Below are positions 17,192 through 25,913 of a stretch of DNA of 64,000 nt, piece by piece. How positions within the stretch are numbered: position 1 is the first letter of the stretch; the number at the start of each line of letters is the position of its first letter. The DNA is from Winogradskyella wandonensis. Lineage in GTDB: Bacteria > Bacteroidota > Bacteroidia > Flavobacteriales > Flavobacteriaceae. The stretch lies in the NCBI RefSeq assembly GCF_004346845.1, contig NZ_SMGI01000001.1:901116-965115 (forward strand), written 5' to 3'. The notes beneath the pieces were generated by a model, which made no database searches, was not told the origin of the DNA, and saw nothing but the letters and a program-made list of their open reading frames with translations. The position numbers and the translations under genes are program-made.

Positions 17192-18094
17192 TTAATTATT
17201 AGAAAAAGAGTTCTCTAATTGTGTCGATTTAACATTCAATTTGTTATCGAATTGAAGTGTACGAATTGGGAAAGGAATATTTATCCCTGCTTTGTCATAA
17301 GCCTTTTTTATTTCTATAATTGCAGTAGTTTTTGCTCTAAGTTTCTCTAAAGCACTTTCTGAATCTACCCAGAATCTGCATAAATAGTTGATAGAAGATG
17401 AACCAAATTCTGTAAAGTAAAACTCCACATCATCTGTTGATTCTATATGACTAAAAGAATTTTTAATCACTTCTTTAGTCAGACGTTTTACTTCTTCTAA
17501 ATCGGAACTATAGCCTACACCACATTCGAGAGAGACTCGCATTTTAGTTGTTAAAGAGTAATTCTTTAATGGATTCTCTAAAATGGTTTTGTTAGGTATA
17601 ACAACAATGTTATTATCTGCTTCTTTTAAAGTGAAATCCTTTAGATTAATATCAATCACTTCACCAGCATATCCAGTTGTTTCAACCCAGTTCCCTATCT
17701 GAATTTTTTTTCTAAATGAAAGAACAATTCCTGCAATAGTATTGGCTAGAGTACCTTGCAAAGCTAAACCAATAGCCAAACCAGCAACTCCAGCACCAGC
17801 TAATAGAGATTCTAAAGTCTGGCTGAGATTAAGAATTCCTAATGAAATAAATAATCCCGCTACAACAACCACTACGGCAGAAATTCGTGAAATGGTTTTG
17901 CTGATACTTTTTTGCTTTACACGTTTAGACACTAATTTCTCTACAAGAGAACTAATGTATCTAGCGGTGAAATACGATACAGTTAAAACTATTATCGCTA
18001 AAATAAAATTTGGTAAATATTGAATTAAGGTATTAAACCAACTTAGTAATTTATCTACTAAGTTGGAGAATGCTGAGTTAAATTGTTCTTTCAT
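17192..18094 (-). CDS. Small-conductance mechanosensitive channel, MscS type
   Basis: 300 residues, close to the canonical 286-residue MscS. Three N-terminal membrane segments (about 24-45, 70-90 and 94-125), the third being the Gly/Ala-rich pore helix (GAGVAGLAIGLALQGTLANTIAGIV), followed by the beta domain with IQIGNWVETTGYAGEVIDINLK and VVIPNKTILENPLKNYS, and the cage ending in GINIPFPIRTLQ. It releases solutes on membrane tension. It lies between dps and the DUF1328 gene on the same strand. Confidence 0.95.
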   Translation of the reverse strand: MKEQFNSAFSNLVDKLLSWFNTLIQYLPNFILAIIVLTVSYFTARYISSLVEKLVSKRVKQKSISKTISRISAVVVVVAGLFISLGILNLSQTLESLLAGAGVAGLAIGLALQGTLANTIAGIVLSFRKKIQIGNWVETTGYAGEVIDINLKDFTLKEADNNIVVIPNKTILENPLKNYSLTTKMRVSLECGVGYSSDLEEVKRLTKEVIKNSFSHIESTDDVEFYFTEFGSSSINYLCRFWVDSESALEKLRAKTTAIIEIKKAYDKAGINIPFPIRTLQFDNKLNVKSTQLENSFSNN

Positions 18095-18147
18095 GGTTTA
18101 GAAAAGTGTTTGAATTATTAAAGGTTTTTTGATTCTAGAACTTACCT

Positions 18148-18645
18148 TTAGAATTCACTTTTCTTTAATTGTGCATTTGTATTTTGATTAAATGCATCTA
18201 GCATCCAACTATTCTTTTCTAGCTCTCTAATGTAGGCACCTATTAAATCTATTGTTCCCTCGTCATTAATTTTTTCTGCCTCTTTTACTACTTTACTCAT
18301 TTGTGTAAGTAAAATCGCATGATTATCTAAAATAGTTGATACCATTTCCTTATCCGTAATATCTGACACGGCTTCTTTGATGGTAGCTATTCTTAAATAA
18401 TCTTTTAAGTTACTTATTGGATGATACCTTAAGGTTAAGATACGTTCTGCAATTTCGTCAATCTTTAAACGTGCATCTGAATATAGTTCTTCAAATTTAT
18501 TGTGTAATTCAAAGAAGTTTTCGCCTAAGATATTCCAATGGAAATTTCTTAGATTTTGATAATAAATGTGGTAGTCTGCTAGTAAAATGTTTAATTCTAC
18601 AACAGTTGCATGTAACTTTTCGTCTTCAATGTTTAAGTAGTTCAT
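18148..18645 (-). CDS. dps: Dps family ferritin-like DNA protection protein
   Basis: 165 residues. The inter-subunit ferroxidase residues are all present with canonical spacing: His36 (NFHWNI), His48 (ELHNKF), Asp63 and Glu67 (KIDEIAERI). The N-terminus is short and not strongly basic, so DNA binding may be weak. It oxidises and stores iron using hydrogen peroxide, protecting against oxidative damage. First gene of the group dps, mscS, DUF1328, lipoprotein. Confidence 0.93.
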   Translation of the reverse strand: MNYLNIEDEKLHATVVELNILLADYHIYYQNLRNFHWNILGENFFELHNKFEELYSDARLKIDEIAERILTLRYHPISNLKDYLRIATIKEAVSDITDKEMVSTILDNHAILLTQMSKVVKEAEKINDEGTIDLIGAYIRELEKNSWMLDAFNQNTNAQLKKSEF

Positions 18646-18890
18646 AACTATTGTTTTAATTTATTTGTTTAACTCTTTTTAATATAACCTAAACAGGCCT
18701 AAAGTCAAGTCATTTAACGGGGTTTAACAGGTTTAAATTAGATTTTAAGCATATTTAACACTTTAAAACAGCCATTTTTTGAAATATTATGAGCCAAATC
18801 ATCAAATAATTTAGAATAATTCAAAATTAATTTGTGAAATGAAAGAATTTTCAGTATAATGCAGAAATTTTTAAATTCTATTTTCCAATT

Positions 18891-19112
18891 ATGGGTAGAC
18901 CCGCAACAAAGCCAACCAAACTTAAAGATGGTTTTTACATTGAAATAAGAAACAAAGGCTCTAGGTCTGGAGTAAAACTTTACAATAGTACCGAAATGCA
19001 AATGCAACGTGCCATAAAAATGTACGAGCGTTCTAAAGAAGTTTTAATATTAGGAGAATCTGTAAACGGTAAGTTTGTAGAGAAAGAACCTATATTACAC
19101 GTCGTGAAATAA
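18891..19112 (+). CDS. Small conserved flavobacterial protein
   Basis: 73 residues, basic start (MGRPATKPTKLKDGFYIEIRN), soluble, with GSRSGVKLYNSTEMQMQRAIKMYERSK in the middle. No known domain; the short beta strand plus helix could be a nucleic-acid-binding element. Its length, plausible start and divergent position from dps support a real gene. A partly overlapping minus-strand frame (18738-19007) is judged a shadow. Confidence 0.6.
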   Translation: MGRPATKPTKLKDGFYIEIRNKGSRSGVKLYNSTEMQMQRAIKMYERSKEVLILGESVNGKFVEKEPILHVVK

Positions 19113-19223
19113 CACTTTTTAGCTTTCGGCTGACATTTATCATACTTTTTAGTTGGCATCCTTTATAACTTGCTGATTGTAATTAATAGTAGATATTTTC
19201 TGCTTCTCTAACAATCAATTATT

Positions 19224-19661
19224 ATGGTATTTTCTAAAACTAAAGCGCCAGTATGGTATTGGATAGTGTCAATATTGGCTTTTATTTGGTATGCGCTTGG
19301 CGTGTACTATTTTTTTGCACAAACTTTTAACACCTCTAGTTATAGAGCAATGTACTCACCAGAACAGTTAATGGTTGTAGATAAAATGCCTACTTGGGCT
19401 ATTGTTGCTTTTGGTGTAGCTGTGATTTCTGGAGTTTTTGGAGTTTTTGGTTTAATTTTAAGAAAAGAATGGACTAAGAAACTATTTCTAGTTTCGTTTT
19501 TTGCTATTGTCGTTCAATACATCTACAATGTGTTTATTGGTAAAATGTATGAGCTATTTTCTTTAGCAGAAAATGTAAGGTACTTTATTATACCAGTTAT
19601 TGCATTTTTATTGTACTACATTGCTTCAAATGTAAGTCAACGCTCTTGGTTTAAGCAATAG
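19224..19661 (+). CDS. Four-TM membrane protein, paralogue of the gene at 20561
   Basis: 145 residues with four predicted membrane segments (about 12-31, 58-78, 88-106 and 119-136). The first segment PVWYWIVSILAFIWYALGV and the pair W-A-I/T-A-A-F with a Gly-rich second helix and LILRKEW recur in the protein encoded at 20561-20980 (PIWFWIVSVLALLWNGMGV, LLIRKKW). The family is sometimes labelled sugar transporter without evidence. The function is unknown; inner membrane. Confidence 0.75.
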   Translation: MVFSKTKAPVWYWIVSILAFIWYALGVYYFFAQTFNTSSYRAMYSPEQLMVVDKMPTWAIVAFGVAVISGVFGVFGLILRKEWTKKLFLVSFFAIVVQYIYNVFIGKMYELFSLAENVRYFIIPVIAFLLYYIASNVSQRSWFKQ

Positions 19662-19687
19662 TCATTTGGATAGAAATATCTATAACT

Positions 19688-20476
19688 TTAATCAAAGTCT
19701 ATAGCATGCAGAATTAGGCCAGATGCTGGAGCTATATAATCCATAGGCGTCGTAGTATCTGTCGATAATGTTTTTTTGATATCATCTAAGGTAAACTCAC
19801 CACGACCAAGTTTTATTAATGCACCGAACATTAGTCGAATTTGGTTGCGCATAAAACCTTTTCCTCTGACTTTTAGAACATAAGATGTCTCTGGAAAAAA
19901 ATTAGCCACGTAGTCGGTATTAGTTACTATTTCACAGCTTTCAATAGTCCTTTCAAATTCGCCCGTGGCAGTAGCTTTGTAGCAATAAGACTTAAAATTA
20001 TGTGTACCCTCGAATAACTTTGCGCCTTTTTTCATAATATCAACGTTTAAAGGCTCTAAAATAGTCGTTAAAATTGGGGCACAAAATGGATGATTTTTTT
20101 GACCTTCTGAAAACAGATAATGGTATTCTTTGATTTTTGAATCTTGAATAACATTAAATGATTTATCAACTTCTTTAATAGATAACGCTCGTATGTCTTG
20201 TGGTAAATTTTGATTGAAAAGGTTGAGAAATGCCACAAAATCTTCTATTGGCTCGTCATATAGAAATAGTTCTAAAGCTGCTTCATTTGCCGATACCATT
20301 GCATCTGTGCGACCTGCTCCAAGCGTCTTAAACCTTTGCTCACCTAAAATATATTTAAGCGTACGGTCTATCATTAAATGGATGGTCTTTACATTAGGTT
20401 GCTTTTGCCAACCGTGAAATCGGTATCCTAAATATTGGAATTTTATAAGATAATAGTATCGTTTTTCGAACATCAT
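19688..20476 (-). CDS. truA: tRNA pseudouridine38-40 synthase
   Basis: 262 residues. The catalytic Asp58 lies in LGAGRTDAMVSA, preceded by the typical start (YYYLIKFQYLGYRFHGWQKQP), and followed by the blocks FNVIQDSKIKEYHYLF, GTHNFKSYCYK and VRGKGFMRNQIRLMFGALIKLGRG. TruA isomerises uridines 38-40 in the tRNA anticodon stem-loop. Encoded on the minus strand between two plus-strand membrane-protein paralogues, so it is transcribed alone. Confidence 0.95.
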   Translation of the reverse strand: MMFEKRYYYLIKFQYLGYRFHGWQKQPNVKTIHLMIDRTLKYILGEQRFKTLGAGRTDAMVSANEAALELFLYDEPIEDFVAFLNLFNQNLPQDIRALSIKEVDKSFNVIQDSKIKEYHYLFSEGQKNHPFCAPILTTILEPLNVDIMKKGAKLFEGTHNFKSYCYKATATGEFERTIESCEIVTNTDYVANFFPETSYVLKVRGKGFMRNQIRLMFGALIKLGRGEFTLDDIKKTLSTDTTTPMDYIAPASGLILHAIDFD

Positions 20477-20560
20477 AAGGTTGCCGAAATTACTTTTTTA
20501 ACCTAAGTTCTTCAAATTTTTTTTAACTTGAAGTAATTAACTAACTAAAATCAATTTATT

Positions 20561-20980
20561 ATGACATCATCAAAACCTCCTATTTGGTTCTGGATTGTGA
20601 GTGTTTTAGCACTCCTTTGGAACGGTATGGGCGTACTCGCTTACATTGGGCAAGCCTTTATCACAGAAGACATGATTGCGCAACTACCTGCAGACCAACA
20701 AGCACAATATCTTATGGAACATCCTGCATGGTATACAGCTGCATTTGCTACAGCTGTTTTCGCTGGTGCTTTAGGAGCAATATGTTTACTAATACGAAAA
20801 AAATGGGCTTATTTTCTATTTGTACTTTCGGCATTGGGAGCCATTATTCAGCATGCCTATTTATTTATGAATGTTGAAATGACAGGCGCGCAAATGATAA
20901 TGCCAGTAATGGTCATTGTGGTTTGCTTATTCTTAATTTATTTTTCGAAAAATGCAATTTCAAAACAATGGATTAAATAA
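20561..20980 (+). CDS. Four-TM membrane protein, paralogue of the gene at 19224
   Basis: 139 residues, same topology as the 145-residue protein 900 bases upstream, with PIWFWIVSVLALLWNGMGV as first helix, AWYTAAFATAVFAGALGAICLLIRKKW across the second and a third/fourth pair at the C-terminus. The loop after helix 1 (EDMIAQLPADQQAQYL) is polar and exposed. The duplication is old, as the two share pattern rather than close identity. It ends at a clear terminator. Function unknown. Confidence 0.75.
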   Translation: MTSSKPPIWFWIVSVLALLWNGMGVLAYIGQAFITEDMIAQLPADQQAQYLMEHPAWYTAAFATAVFAGALGAICLLIRKKWAYFLFVLSALGAIIQHAYLFMNVEMTGAQMIMPVMVIVVCLFLIYFSKNAISKQWIK

Positions 20981-21004
20981 TACCTGAAAATTAATTCTAA
21001 ATCA

Positions 21005-21030
21005 AAGCATCAGTTTTACTGGTGCTTTTT
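21005..21030 (+). terminator. Rho-independent terminator after the gene at 20561
   Basis: Nine-base stem AGCATCAGT/ACTGGTGCT (one T.G wobble), loop TTT, followed by a T-run. Confidence 0.85.
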
Positions 21031-21055
21031 CTATTTTTATAATCAAAATTTAGAT

Positions 21056-21835
21056 TTGAAAAACTATCCATTTGATCCTTTATTAAAACACCATGTTTTT
21101 ATTGGTTTAATAACCGCCCTTTGGGTATTTGTGTTTTTATTTTTCACGGAGCCATTAGACGTTAGCGAATTAGGGTTTAATGAGAAATTGATATATCTGC
21201 CTGGTTACGGACTTATTGCTGGTTTATGCTATATTTTTTATTTACCTGTTCAAAATATGCTTTACCGTAAAACCAAAAAACAATGGACAATAATAACTGA
21301 AATTCTGTTTCTAGCATCATTTTCTGTTTTAGGAATTACCATCGCAAGGCTCTATTATTTATATGTCGTAGTTGCTAATGAACCCAATCCTTACAGTTTA
21401 AGTTATATGCTCAAAGCTATTTTTTTACCGGCCATAATTACCATTCTACCCATAATTATTATTGGTCGCTATGCCTTTGGACGTTATCACGAAAAAAAAC
21501 TAGAAAACCAAAAAATTGAAATTAAAGGCGAAGGCAATTACGAAGGTTTACGATTAGACTTTAACGATATTATTGCTATTAAGTCCTCGGATAATTACGT
21601 AGAAGTTTTTTACATCAATACAAATAGTTTAAAGAAAACTTTAATACGAAATAAATTGTCCGCAATAGATTATGAATTCGAAAATCTACATCGTGCGCAT
21701 CGCTCGTATTTGGTAAATCTGTATCATTTTCAGCAATGGAAAGTTGAAAATAGCAAGCACATCATGCAACTTAATTATAATATTGAAGTCCCTGTTTCTA
21801 AAACTTATTTGGCCTCAATAAAATCTTCACTTTAA
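21056..21835 (+). CDS. Membrane-anchored LytTR-family transcription regulator
   Basis: 259 residues, TTG start. Four membrane segments in the first 140 residues and then a C-terminal LytTR DNA-binding domain (about 160-259): LDFNDIIAIKSSDNYVEVFY, the ENLHRAHRSYLVNL block and VPVSKTYLASIKSSL. There is no receiver domain, so input probably comes through the membrane part rather than a histidine kinase. LytTR proteins bind pairs of short direct repeats. It stands before an S41 hydrolase gene with its own promoter, which may be a target. The alternative of a later start would remove the first helix. Confidence 0.88.
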   Translation: MKNYPFDPLLKHHVFIGLITALWVFVFLFFTEPLDVSELGFNEKLIYLPGYGLIAGLCYIFYLPVQNMLYRKTKKQWTIITEILFLASFSVLGITIARLYYLYVVVANEPNPYSLSYMLKAIFLPAIITILPIIIIGRYAFGRYHEKKLENQKIEIKGEGNYEGLRLDFNDIIAIKSSDNYVEVFYINTNSLKKTLIRNKLSAIDYEFENLHRAHRSYLVNLYHFQQWKVENSKHIMQLNYNIEVPVSKTYLASIKSSL

Positions 21836-21879
21836 CTCGCCACAAATTAACTGAATTTCGCCCCAAAGCCTTTCTATTA

Positions 21880-21912
21880 TTGAATTATATGACTTTATCT
21901 GAAATATATTTG
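21880..21912 (+). promoter_or_regulatory. Promoter of the S41 hydrolase gene
   Basis: TTG at 21880-21882, a 22-base spacer, then TATATTTG at 21905-21912. This matches the flavobacterial TTG-N17-23-TAnnTTTG consensus. It lies 35 bases before the ATG. Confidence 0.7.
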
Positions 21913-21946
21913 TTTCAGAAAGTTTAATCATATAAATCCTTTAACC

Positions 21947-23149
21947 ATGAAAAAAATCACTCTTTTCCTTTTCGTATTTATATCTGGTTTTCAAGTTTTA
22001 ACAGCCCAAATACAAACCTGTGATTGTAAAACAGATTTAGATTTTATTGTTGAAAAAATTAAGAAAATGCCTTCTTATAAAAAACAGATTAAGGGTAAAG
22101 AGGCAATTAAATTCGAGAACATATACGAGTCTTTACTGCAAAAAATGATAGAACCTATAAATGTCGAAGAATGTTATAGGTTACTTCTTAAACAAATGAA
22201 CATGGTAAATGATGTTCATGCTTCTTTGCAAATCAATAATCAAGATAATAACATTGTTTTTAGTCCAAAAAAACTTTATGGTAATAACTCCAACAAAGTA
22301 CAATCGTTAAAAAGCATAACAAAGGAATTAGAAAAGAAAGATATCTCAGATAAAGAGGGTATTTATAATTATGGAGAAGAAAAAATAGGTATTGTATATA
22401 ATGAGAAAAGTAAACAGCATATTGGGTTTGTTATAGAAACGAACTTAGAAAATTGGATTGAAGGCGAAATTCGGTTTTATCTCTATCCTATAGGTAGCAA
22501 TAAATACAACATGTACTATTATAAAACGAAAAAGAAAACACCTGGCTTCGTAAGAAGTTTGTCTTTTGAAAACGGTCGCATTTGGTCTTACAAAAAGGTT
22601 GGAAATACAGATAATTTTGAACTGTTGTCTGAAAAAATTGAAGTTGCAGACTTTAAACAAATTAGTGACGATACACAGTATTTATATTTTAAAACCTTTA
22701 GCAATAGTAAGAAAAAAGAGTTACTTAAATTCTATAATGAAATAAAAGATAAATTAACCGCGCCGAATATTATTGTCGATTTACGTAGTAATAGCGGTGG
22801 AAATAGCAAATACTCAGACTCGTATATAAAATTGTTAAGAAATAAGAATGTATATGTAATTACTAATTGCTTTACAGGCAGTAATGGTGAGCAATTTACT
22901 CTAAAACTACTAAAGAATAAAAATGCAAAGCATCTTGGCCAAACAACAAGAGGCATTATTGCATACGGCAAGAATTATGGATACAACTACACAACACCAT
23001 CAGGCTACTTTAATATTACACCTACAGATATGAACTTTCATAAATATATAGACTATGAAAGTAAGGGAATTACGCCTAGTATTGCACTAGACTTCAAAAA
23101 AGATTGGGTAGAGCAAACTTTAGAGATTGTAGAAAAAGATAGCAACTAG
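21947..23149 (+). CDS. Exported S41 family peptidase-like protein
   Basis: 400 residues with a signal peptide (core LFLFVFISGF, end VLTAQ). The C-terminal half matches the tail-specific protease catalytic domain of family S41: NIIVDLRSNSGGNSK (oxyanion and substrate strand), then CFTGSNGEQFTLKLLKN, where the Ser is the nucleophile candidate, and GITPSIALDF near the end. An N-terminal helical part (CDCKTDLDFIVEKIKKMP) takes the place of a clear PDZ domain. It probably acts on peptides in the periplasm. The presence of Glu rather than Lys after the Ser block is like the tricorn/IRBP branch, so activity should be treated as unproven. Confidence 0.82.
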   Translation: MKKITLFLFVFISGFQVLTAQIQTCDCKTDLDFIVEKIKKMPSYKKQIKGKEAIKFENIYESLLQKMIEPINVEECYRLLLKQMNMVNDVHASLQINNQDNNIVFSPKKLYGNNSNKVQSLKSITKELEKKDISDKEGIYNYGEEKIGIVYNEKSKQHIGFVIETNLENWIEGEIRFYLYPIGSNKYNMYYYKTKKKTPGFVRSLSFENGRIWSYKKVGNTDNFELLSEKIEVADFKQISDDTQYLYFKTFSNSKKKELLKFYNEIKDKLTAPNIIVDLRSNSGGNSKYSDSYIKLLRNKNVYVITNCFTGSNGEQFTLKLLKNKNAKHLGQTTRGIIAYGKNYGYNYTTPSGYFNITPTDMNFHKYIDYESKGITPSIALDFKKDWVEQTLEIVEKDSN

Positions 23150-23199
23150 GCTTATCATGGTTCTAATGCGTGATTAAACTTTCTAAACAACATTAGATT

Positions 23200-23233
23200 A
23201 ACTGCCATTATATTATTTAGTGGCAGTTTTAGT
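23200..23233 (+). terminator. Terminator after the S41 gene
   Basis: AACTGCCA/TGGCAGTT stem of 8 bases with a 13-base AT-rich loop, followed by TTAGTTT. The T-run is short. Confidence 0.65.
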
Positions 23234-23282
23234 TTACTCATCCAAAATTGATTTCTTTGTGTATATACAATAAAAGAATTCT

Positions 23283-23717
23283 ATGAAAACTTTATTATCG
23301 TTTGCTTTAGCTATTGTATTTATGAGTAGCGCATTTAGTCAGAGTAAAAAATTAGTTGCCATGTCAGACACCTATCAGAAAGCCTATAAATTAGGCGCTT
23401 TGTATTATGAGACAGGTTCAGATAAGCCATTCACTGGTATTCTCTACGGTAAATACGACAATGGAAATTACATGACGATGCAAGAATATGTAAATGGTAT
23501 CGGAAATGGAAAATGGATAGATTTTGACCCTTATGGACGTAAAGTATGTGAGGGTACCTACAAAGACAATCGTGTAGAAGGCCCAGTTACCTTTTTCTAC
23601 GAAGATGGAAGTATAAAATCTAAAGGGCAATACCTACACTGGAAAAGACCTATCGGAAAATGGACGTATTATGACAAGGAAGGTAATGTTGTTTCTACAA
23701 TGATTTATACCAGATAA
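23283..23717 (+). CDS. Exported YwqK/MORN-like repeat protein
   Basis: 144 residues with a signal peptide (ending SSAFSQS). The mature part carries three to four repeats of the MORN/YwqK type: GKWIDFDPYGRKVCEG, DNRVEGPVTFFYEDGSIKSKG and KRPIGKWTYYDKEGN. These beta-hairpin repeats are often labelled antitoxin because of YwqK of Bacillus, but in flavobacteria they are widespread secreted proteins with no toxin partner; none is seen here. Its stop codon touches the stop of convergent hisIE without any spacer. Confidence 0.85.
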   Translation: MKTLLSFALAIVFMSSAFSQSKKLVAMSDTYQKAYKLGALYYETGSDKPFTGILYGKYDNGNYMTMQEYVNGIGNGKWIDFDPYGRKVCEGTYKDNRVEGPVTFFYEDGSIKSKGQYLHWKRPIGKWTYYDKEGNVVSTMIYTR

Positions 23718-24317
23718 CTATTTCTCCCGACTTTTTAACACGTCAACCACATCATTTAGTTTAAAACCCTTTGCCTGTAACAGCATTAGATAGTGGAATA
23801 ATAAGTCTGCACTTTCTTCTAAGAAAAGCTCATCATTATTGTCCTTTGCCTCTATGACTACCTCTACGGCCTCTTCACCTACCTTCTGAGCAACCTTATT
23901 GATACCTTTTGCAAACAAGGAAGCAACATAAGATTTGTTAGTGTCAGCATTGTCAATACGAGAGCTAATGGTTTCTTCTAACTTTGAAATAAACCCAAAG
24001 CTTTGATTATTTGTCTCTTTCCAGCAGGTATCTGTGCCTTTGTGACATGTTGGACCATTTGGATTCACTTTAATTAGTAAGGCATCATTATCACAGTCGG
24101 GTTTTAAATCTACGAGATTTAAAACATTACCACTTTCTTCACCTTTTGTCCATAGTCGTTGTTTCCTGCGACTGTAGAATGTAACTAACTTCGAATCTAT
24201 GGTTTTTTGGAGTGCTTCTTCATTCATATAACCAAGCATTAACACCTTTTCTGTTAACGCATCCTGAATAATTGCCGGTATTAATCCGTCTGGACTTTTA
24301 TTAAAATCTACGTTCAT
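23718..24317 (-). CDS. hisIE: Bifunctional phosphoribosyl-AMP cyclohydrolase / phosphoribosyl-ATP pyrophosphohydrolase
   Basis: 199 residues: HisI domain (about 1-105) with the metal-site segments WTKGEESGN and the Cys-rich block [11 protein letters not shown], followed by the HisE domain (about 110-199) with [15 protein letters not shown] and [14 protein letters not shown]. It performs steps 2 and 3 of histidine synthesis (PR-ATP to PR-AMP to ProFAR). It overlaps hisF by 4 bases and is the last gene of the operon. No dedicated terminator fits because the next gene on the other strand begins its stop codon immediately. Confidence 0.96.
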   Translation of the reverse strand: MNVDFNKSPDGLIPAIIQDALTEKVLMLGYMNEEALQKTIDSKLVTFYSRRKQRLWTKGEESGNVLNLVDLKPDCDNDALLIKVNPNGPTCHKGTDTCWKETNNQSFGFISKLEETISSRIDNADTNKSYVASLFAKGINKVAQKVGEEAVEVVIEAKDNNDELFLEESADLLFHYLMLLQAKGFKLNDVVDVLKSREK

Positions 24318-25069
24318 AATCTTACTTCGATATTCTGTTTTCGTAATTCTTTTTTTAATTCGATAATAGGAATTTCACCAAAATGAAAAACGCTGGCAGC
24401 CAAAGCGGCATCTGCTTTTCCAAGTTTAAATGTATCAGCAAAATGCTGAATCGTTCCTGCGCCACCAGAAGCAATAATGGGTATATTTACCAATTCTGAT
24501 AATTTTGCCAAAGCTTCATTTGCAAAACCCGCTTTAGTTCCGTCATGATTCATTGACGTAAATAAAATTTCACCTGCGCCACGTTCTTCTACTTCTTTAG
24601 CCCAATCGAAAAGTTTAATATCTGTTGGAATGGTACCGCCAGCCAAATGTACAAACCACTCCTCGCCTATTTTTTTAGCATCTATGGCAACAACAATACA
24701 CTGACTTCCAAATTTCTCAGACAACTCATTAATAAGCTCTGGTCGCTTTACTGCAGAAGAATTAATGGATACTTTATCTGCACCACAATGTAATAAATCA
24801 TCGACGTCTTCAATTGATGAAATACCGCCACCAACTGTAAAAGGAATATTAACTTGCTCAGCGACTTTCAACACCATATCGTGCATGGTTTTACGCTTTT
24901 CTTGGGTTGCCGAGATATCTAAAAAGACCAGCTCATCTGCGCCTAAAGCTGCATATTGTTTTGCTAGTTCTACAGGATTACCAGCATCGCGCAAATCAAC
25001 AAAATTAACACCTTTTACGGTACGTCCGTTTTTTATATCTAAGCAAGGAACAATTCGTTTTGTTAGCAT
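24314..25069 (-). CDS. hisF: Imidazole glycerol phosphate synthase, cyclase subunit
   Basis: 251 residues, the normal length. TIM barrel with catalytic Asp11 ([13 protein letters not shown]) and Asp130 (VVAIDAKK), and phosphate-binding segments VGGGISS and ASGGAGT. With HisH it converts PRFAR and ammonia to imidazole glycerol phosphate and AICAR. It starts 1 base after the stop of hisA and overlaps hisIE by 4 bases, which suggests translational coupling. Confidence 0.97.
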   Translation of the reverse strand: MLTKRIVPCLDIKNGRTVKGVNFVDLRDAGNPVELAKQYAALGADELVFLDISATQEKRKTMHDMVLKVAEQVNIPFTVGGGISSIEDVDDLLHCGADKVSINSSAVKRPELINELSEKFGSQCIVVAIDAKKIGEEWFVHLAGGTIPTDIKLFDWAKEVEERGAGEILFTSMNHDGTKAGFANEALAKLSELVNIPIIASGGAGTIQHFADTFKLGKADAALAASVFHFGEIPIIELKKELRKQNIEVRL

Positions 25070-25070
25070 G

Positions 25071-25805
25071 TTATATAAATTGTTCTAGTTCTTTTAAACT
25101 AATTCTATTCTCGTAAATGGCTTTACCAATGATAACACCTTCGCAACCAATAGCTGCTAAAGATTCTAAATCTTTAATTCCAGAAACACCACCAGATGCA
25201 ATGAGTTTTATGGATTGCGCTCCGCTTTTACTGGAACACGATGTAATAATTGTTTTATATAAATCTAATGAAGGCCCTTCTAGCATACCATCCTTGGAAA
25301 TATCTGTACAAATGACATATTGAATATGCTTTCTCTGGTAATCCTTAATAAACGTAACAACCTCTTCTTTACTATTATCTTGCCATCCGTTAATAGCAAT
25401 TTTTCCTTCATTGCTATCGGCTCCTAAAATAATTTTTTGTGGTCCGTATTTTGATAGCCAGCCTTCAAAAGTTTCTCTATCACTTACAGCAATACTACCG
25501 CCAGTAATCTGTCTTGCGCCACAGTTAAAGGCAATATTTAAATCTTCATTAGACTTCAAACCGCCTCCAAAATCTATTTTTAGGTTTGTTTTTGAGGCAA
25601 TTTGTTCTAGCACTTTATAATTAACAATGTGTTTGGCTTTAGCACCATCTAAATCGACTAAGTGTAAATACTCAATGCCAGAGGCTTCGAATTCTTTTGC
25701 CACTTCGAGTGGATTTTCATTATATATTTTTTTAGTATCATAGTCGCCTTTAGTGAGTCTTACACATTTTCCTTCTATGATATCTATTGCTGGTATTATT
25801 CTCAT
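25071..25805 (-). CDS. hisA: ProFAR isomerase
   Basis: 244 residues. Half-barrel repeats like HisF, with Asp8 ([14 protein letters not shown]) and Asp130 ([11 protein letters not shown]) as acid/base pair and phosphate-binding FGGGLKS and ASGGVSG. Catalyses the Amadori rearrangement of ProFAR to PRFAR, step 4 of the pathway. It is separated from hisH by 108 bases that hold two dispersed hairpin repeats. Confidence 0.97.
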   Translation of the reverse strand: MRIIPAIDIIEGKCVRLTKGDYDTKKIYNENPLEVAKEFEASGIEYLHLVDLDGAKAKHIVNYKVLEQIASKTNLKIDFGGGLKSNEDLNIAFNCGARQITGGSIAVSDRETFEGWLSKYGPQKIILGADSNEGKIAINGWQDNSKEEVVTFIKDYQRKHIQYVICTDISKDGMLEGPSLDLYKTIITSCSSKSGAQSIKLIASGGVSGIKDLESLAAIGCEGVIIGKAIYENRISLKELEQFI

Positions 25806-25810
25806 ATTTA

Positions 25811-25830
25811 TTTCCCACGAAAGTGGGAAT
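25811..25830. repeat. Hairpin repeat TTCCCAC-GAAA-GTGGGAA
   Basis: Perfect 7-base inverted repeat with a GNRA-like GAAA loop, in the hisA-hisH spacer. No T-run follows on the minus strand, so it does not look like an operon-splitting terminator. Hairpins of this kind recur between genes in flavobacterial genomes. Confidence 0.7.
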
Positions 25831-25874
25831 CTTTTAATTATTATTTCTTTAACGCTTTTGAAACACTCCTAAAG

Positions 25875-25901
25875 TTTCACTTCGACAAGCTCAGTGTGAC
25901 A
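25875..25901. repeat. Dispersed short repeat between hisA and hisH
   Basis: TTTCACTTCGAC, AA, then GCTCAGTGTGACA. It shares CACTTCGAC and GCTCAGTGTGAC with the copy inside topB (6036-6059). Located 40 bases after the GAAA-loop hairpin in the only sizeable spacer of the his operon. Confidence 0.75.
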
Positions 25902-25913
25902 ATAGCTATCATT

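Noticed and set aside
18738-19007. Minus-strand 89-residue frame overlapping the small gene at 18891
   Set aside because: No domain, composition of a shadow frame, and it conflicts with the better-supported plus-strand gene.
19141-19175. TTGGCAT...TTGC before the gene at 19224 as a sigma-54 promoter
   Set aside because: The two halves are several bases too far apart for a -24/-12 pair.
23283-23717. Toxin-antitoxin antitoxin label for the YwqK-like protein
   Set aside because: It has a signal peptide and MORN-like repeats with no toxin gene nearby; the label comes from a Bacillus name, not from evidence here.
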